6,431 nucleotides of DNA, taken from the NCBI GenBank assembly GCA_025450475.1, contig JANWHJ010000014.1:1-6431 (forward strand). Reading direction: 5' to 3'. The position numbers and the translations under genes were made by a program. The notes below the pieces were generated by a model. It was given only the letters and a program-made list of their open reading frames with translations. It did not search any database and was not told where the DNA came from. This document shows, in pieces, positions 4,337 to 6,431 of the stretch. The stretch comes from Nitrososphaera sp. (lineage in GTDB: Archaea; Thermoproteota; Nitrososphaeria; Nitrososphaerales; Nitrososphaeraceae). Position 1 is the first letter of the stretch. Every line of letters starts with the position of its first letter.

Positions 4337-4662
4337 AGACAAACCGAGCAAGAATGCTTCAAACATGTATTGCATGAGACATCAATCTTTTATCTCAACG
4401 CGCTTTGTTACCTGTAATTTCGCCAAAACCGACCATCAAATCTCGTAAGGGGCAAGGCTCGGCGCGTTAAAGTGGCTGTTTATTGACGGTTTCGAGCCAT
4501 GCCCTTTATGTTCTCTACTTGAATTTGTCTAGCTTTTCGGCGTCACACGATAAGTCTTTTTCACTAATCTGAAGGTTTATTCACTGGTCAGATAAAGACC
4601 TCTAGTTCAATGGCAAGCTAAAACCAGTGTAACTGTCTTGTTACTGCTACGAATTTCAAGGC
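4337..4662. other. Gene-free AT-rich stretch upstream of hemL
   Basis: I see no credible protein frame here; the longest ATG-started frame I followed has 24 codons. It contains the strong hairpin at 4444-4510, a 7-bp inverted pair CACTGGT (4582-4588) / ACCAGTG (4623-4629), and a small GTAAC/GTTAC hairpin at 4629-4644. It is the right-hand third of the putative insertion and could hold a non-coding RNA. No tRNA structure was recognised. Confidence 0.45.
4444..4510 (+). ncRNA. Long stem-loop, possible structured RNA
   Basis: Positions 4444-4462 pair with 4510-4492 over 19 positions. There is one A-A mismatch (4455/4499) and three G-U pairs if transcribed rightward; the 29-base loop runs 4463-4491. 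The arms are GC-rich (GGGGCA-GGCTCG against CGAGCC-TGCCCT) inside AT-rich DNA, so the pairing is not a composition effect. There is no T-run after the stem, so it is not an obvious terminator. It may be a small RNA, a processed 3' structure of the zinc-finger mRNA, or an arm pair left from a mobile sequence. Confidence 0.4.
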
Positions 4663-4682
4663 ATTAATTAGCCTTACAATTA
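4663..4682 (+). repeat. 20-bp direct repeat, right copy
   Basis: This is identical to 3363-3382 in the same orientation. Its last base is the first base of the hemL TATA box, so it lies directly upstream of, and perhaps partly within, the hemL promoter's upstream element. Confidence 0.9.
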
Positions 4683-4689
4683 TTATATC
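4682..4689 (+). promoter_or_regulatory. TATA box of the hemL-hemC operon
   Basis: ATTATATC is centred about 26 bases before the TTG at 4712. This supports TTG as the leaderless start codon, and no other in-frame ATG or GTG lies between them. Confidence 0.65.
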
Positions 4690-4711
4690 ACTTGGTGGAG
4701 CTCTTACACAG

Positions 4712-5983
4712 TTGAACAAATCTGAACAGCTCTTTGGCAGGGCTAAAAAGGTCCTGCCCGGCGGCGTCAACAGTCCGGTGCGCTTTTACGATCCTTATCC
4801 ATTCTTTGCCACATCTGCAAGAGGCAGCAAGCTCACAACTGCCGATCACAAGACGTACGTGGACTACTGCATGGGCTATGGTGCGATGGTCCTCGGCCAC
4901 AGCTATTCTTCGGTAATCGACGCCGTCAGGTCGCAGCTTGACAACGGCACGTTATTCTGTGTCCCGACGGACAAGGAGATCAAGCTGGCGGAAATGATCT
5001 GCAAGGTGGTCCCGTGCGCAGAGATGGTCAGACTTGTCAACACCGGCTCGGAAGCCACGATGCACGCGATCAGGCTCGCCCGCGCCCACACAAAGAAAAA
5101 AGGCGTGATAAAATTTGAAGGCGGATATCATGGCGCGCACGACTATGTCCTTGCAAAAGCAGGATCAGGCGCGGCAAGCATGCCGACGTCCGAAGGAGTG
5201 CTTGAAGAAGCGGCGGCGCATACTGCAGTCGTGCCATACAACGACGCGGCGGCGCTCCAGCGTGCAATCGAAAAGGACCGAGGCACGGCCTGCGTCATAA
5301 TGGAGCCGGTGCTCGCAAACATCGGGCTCGTGCTGCCGGAAAAGGGGTACCTCAACGAGGTAAGAAAGATCACCCAGCAGAACGACGTTGTCTTGATATT
5401 TGACGAAGTTGTGACCGGCTTTCGCCTTGCGCTTGGTGGCGCAAGTGGCTTTTTCGGGGTCAAGCCGGACTTGGCGACGTTTGCAAAGGCGCTTGGCAAC
5501 GGCCTGCCAATAGCAGCTATTGCAGGTAGGAAAGAGATAATGGGTGAGCTGGCGCCTGCCGGCCGGGTGTACCAGGCAAGCACGTTTGCAGGCAACCCGG
5601 TGTCAGTGGCGGCCGCCACCGCTACGCTTGAAACGCTGATCGAAGCCAAGAACGCGATTTACCCAAAGATGGCGAAGACGTGCGACAGCATCGTCGACGG
5701 CATAAAGGACGCGATTTCCAGTGCACAGCTCGAATGCTCTGTGAACTCGATCGGCTCGATGTTCCAGTTATTCTTCACAGGCGAAAAGGTAAAGGACGAA
5801 GCAAGTGCCAGAAAGGCCAACGTGGCAATGTTCCGCAAGTTGTTCGACGAGTTGCTAAAGCGCGACATATTCATCCCACCCTCGCAGTTTGAAACCTGCT
5901 TTGTTTCATACGCTCACAACGAAGACGACTCAGACAAGACGGTTGAAGCATATGACGAAGCACTTCGTAGGGTAAAGAAATGA
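4712..5983 (+). CDS. hemL: Glutamate-1-semialdehyde 2,1-aminomutase
   Basis: The enzyme converts glutamate-1-semialdehyde to 5-aminolevulinate using pyridoxal phosphate, in the cytoplasm, in the C5 route to tetrapyrroles. At 423 residues it is of normal full length. The N-terminus SEQLFGRAKKVLPGGVNSPV (residues 4-23) is diagnostic of HemL within class III aminotransferases. Cofactor-site features follow: GSEATMHAIRLAR (112-124, phosphate contacts), FEGGYHGAHD (135-144, aromatic stacking), FDEVVTGFR (230-238, Asp231 to the pyridine nitrogen), and FAKALGNGLP (257-266) with Lys259 as the Schiff-base lysine. STFAGNP (290-296) closes the set. Many HemL proteins have GKxxGGG at the lysine; AKALGNG is a mild variant. 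The TTG start is fixed by the TATA box and by the family N-terminus. The gene overlaps hemC by 4 bases, so the two are translationally coupled. Confidence 0.93.
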   Translation: MNKSEQLFGRAKKVLPGGVNSPVRFYDPYPFFATSARGSKLTTADHKTYVDYCMGYGAMVLGHSYSSVIDAVRSQLDNGTLFCVPTDKEIKLAEMICKVVPCAEMVRLVNTGSEATMHAIRLARAHTKKKGVIKFEGGYHGAHDYVLAKAGSGAASMPTSEGVLEEAAAHTAVVPYNDAAALQRAIEKDRGTACVIMEPVLANIGLVLPEKGYLNEVRKITQQNDVVLIFDEVVTGFRLALGGASGFFGVKPDLATFAKALGNGLPIAAIAGRKEIMGELAPAGRVYQASTFAGNPVSVAAATATLETLIEAKNAIYPKMAKTCDSIVDGIKDAISSAQLECSVNSIGSMFQLFFTGEKVKDEASARKANVAMFRKLFDELLKRDIFIPPSQFETCFVSYAHNEDDSDKTVEAYDEALRRVKK

Positions 5984-6431
5984 AGGCCATACGGGTCGGG
6001 ACCAGGGGCAGCAGGCTTGCAATAGCCCAGACAGAGATCGCGCTTGCCGCGCTCCGCAGGGCCCACCCAAGCTCGCGCTTCGAAGTGGTGACAATAACCA
6101 CCAAGGGCGACGTCGACAAGAGGCCGCTCTTCACGATGGACGAAAAGGGGATATTTGAAAAAGAGGTGAACGAGGCAGTCAAAAATGGTGAGGTCGACTT
6201 TGCAGTGCATAGCCTAAAGGATGTCCCGTCGGACCTGTCAGACGAACTGGTAGTGGCGTGCATACCAAAGAGGGCTAGCCCGAACGATGTGCTCGTCAAC
6301 GAAAAGGGCCAAAAGCTGAAAGAGCTTGCACCCGGGTCTACCGTTGGCACGAGCAGTCTCCGGCGCGCTGTCCAGCTGGCAAAGCATAGGCCTGACCTGA
6401 ACGTCAGGCCGATAAGAGGCAACGTAGAGAC
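5980..6431 (+). CDS. hemC: Hydroxymethylbilane synthase (porphobilinogen deaminase), N-terminal part
   Basis: The first 150 codons are present; the gene continues past the right edge (the family is usually about 300 residues). The enzyme joins four porphobilinogen units into hydroxymethylbilane using a dipyrromethane cofactor. Visible landmarks in order are IRVGTRGSRLAIAQT (4-18), TTKGDVD (40-46), KGIFEKEVNEAV (56-67), and VHSLKDVP (76-83) with Lys80 and catalytic Asp81. These are followed by GTSSLRRAVQL (123-133), whose Arg128 and Arg129 bind the cofactor side chains, and IRGNV (145-149). The cofactor-attaching Cys lies beyond the window. Its ATG shares four bases (ATGA) with the hemL stop, a typical coupled operon junction. 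Confidence 0.95.
   Translation, partial: MKAIRVGTRGSRLAIAQTEIALAALRRAHPSSRFEVVTITTKGDVDKRPLFTMDEKGIFEKEVNEAVKNGEVDFAVHSLKDVPSDLSDELVVACIPKRASPNDVLVNEKGQKLKELAPGSTVGTSSLRRAVQLAKHRPDLNVRPIRGNVE

Larger units (their letters stand above)
3363..4662. mobile_element. Putative 1.3-kb insertion bounded by a 20-bp direct repeat
   Basis: The identical 20-mers bound DNA that differs from its surroundings. It is visibly AT-richer: positions 4261-4320 have 19 G/C of 60, versus 39 of 60 at 5161-5220 within hemL. It is sparsely coding, with two small proteins. Just inside the repeats, 3385-3400 and 4641-4656 form a 16-bp imperfect inverted pair (12 matches). Deleting one repeat plus the interior joins the TATA element of the minus-strand gene to that of hemL in a compact divergent promoter, with starts about 70-90 bases apart. 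A 20-bp duplication is long for a transposon target site; attachment-site integration or repeat-mediated recombination are alternatives. No transposase or integrase is present, so it would be non-autonomous or a remnant. Confidence 0.4.

Noticed and set aside
3383..4662. Transposase, integrase, CRISPR array or tRNA gene inside the repeat-bounded segment
   Set aside because: I looked for these as an explanation for the repeats and saw no recombinase motif, no regularly spaced repeats and no tRNA cloverleaf. The element call therefore rests only on the repeats, composition and promoter logic.
5143..5649. 168-codon minus-strand open frame
   Set aside because: It is antisense to the core of hemL; the Ala/Ser/Pro-rich translation has no family character.
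5871..6422. 183-codon minus-strand open frame
   Set aside because: It is antisense to hemL and hemC, both of which have clear catalytic motifs.

Overview
The window most likely comes from a soil-type ammonia-oxidising archaeon of the Nitrososphaerales (Nitrososphaera-like Thaumarchaeota). Four things point there. A short archaeal L13e ribosomal protein sits next to truD. Almost every plus-strand gene has a TATA box centred about 26-30 bases before its start codon with no Shine-Dalgarno sequence, which is the leaderless archaeal pattern. There is a HTH_45-type small winged-helix protein. A hemL-hemC pair of the C5 tetrapyrrole route is present. The assignment is inferred from protein character and promoter style; no search was possible.

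Layout. Positions 1-397 (minus strand) carry L13e followed 10 bases later by the first 54 codons of truD, a translation and tRNA-modification operon. Positions 398-704 are an apparently gene-free divergent promoter region. On the plus strand, 705-1617 holds two tandem, related, helix-rich small proteins of unknown function. Then come a small winged-helix DNA-binding protein (1703-1960) and a membrane-anchored extracytoplasmic protein (2003-2692), each with its own TATA box. A convergent minus-strand gene of unknown function ends at 2856.

The most interesting part is 3363-4682. A perfect 20-bp direct repeat (3363-3382 and 4663-4682) brackets about 1.3 kb of visibly AT-richer, gene-poor DNA. 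This segment encodes an 87-residue output-domain-like protein and a 49-residue protein with a textbook single C2H2 zinc finger. It also has a Cys-rich open frame without a normal start, a 20-bp near-perfect palindrome and a long RNA-type hairpin. Collapsing the two repeats would rebuild a compact divergent promoter between the minus-strand gene and hemL. I therefore infer that the segment is an insertion, although no transposase or integrase is visible.

Positions 4712-6431 carry hemL (complete, TTG start) and the first two-thirds or so of hemC, overlapping by 4 bases (ATGA). They encode successive parts of the route to uroporphyrinogen: glutamate-1-semialdehyde to 5-aminolevulinate (HemL), then, after HemB, porphobilinogen to hydroxymethylbilane (HemC).
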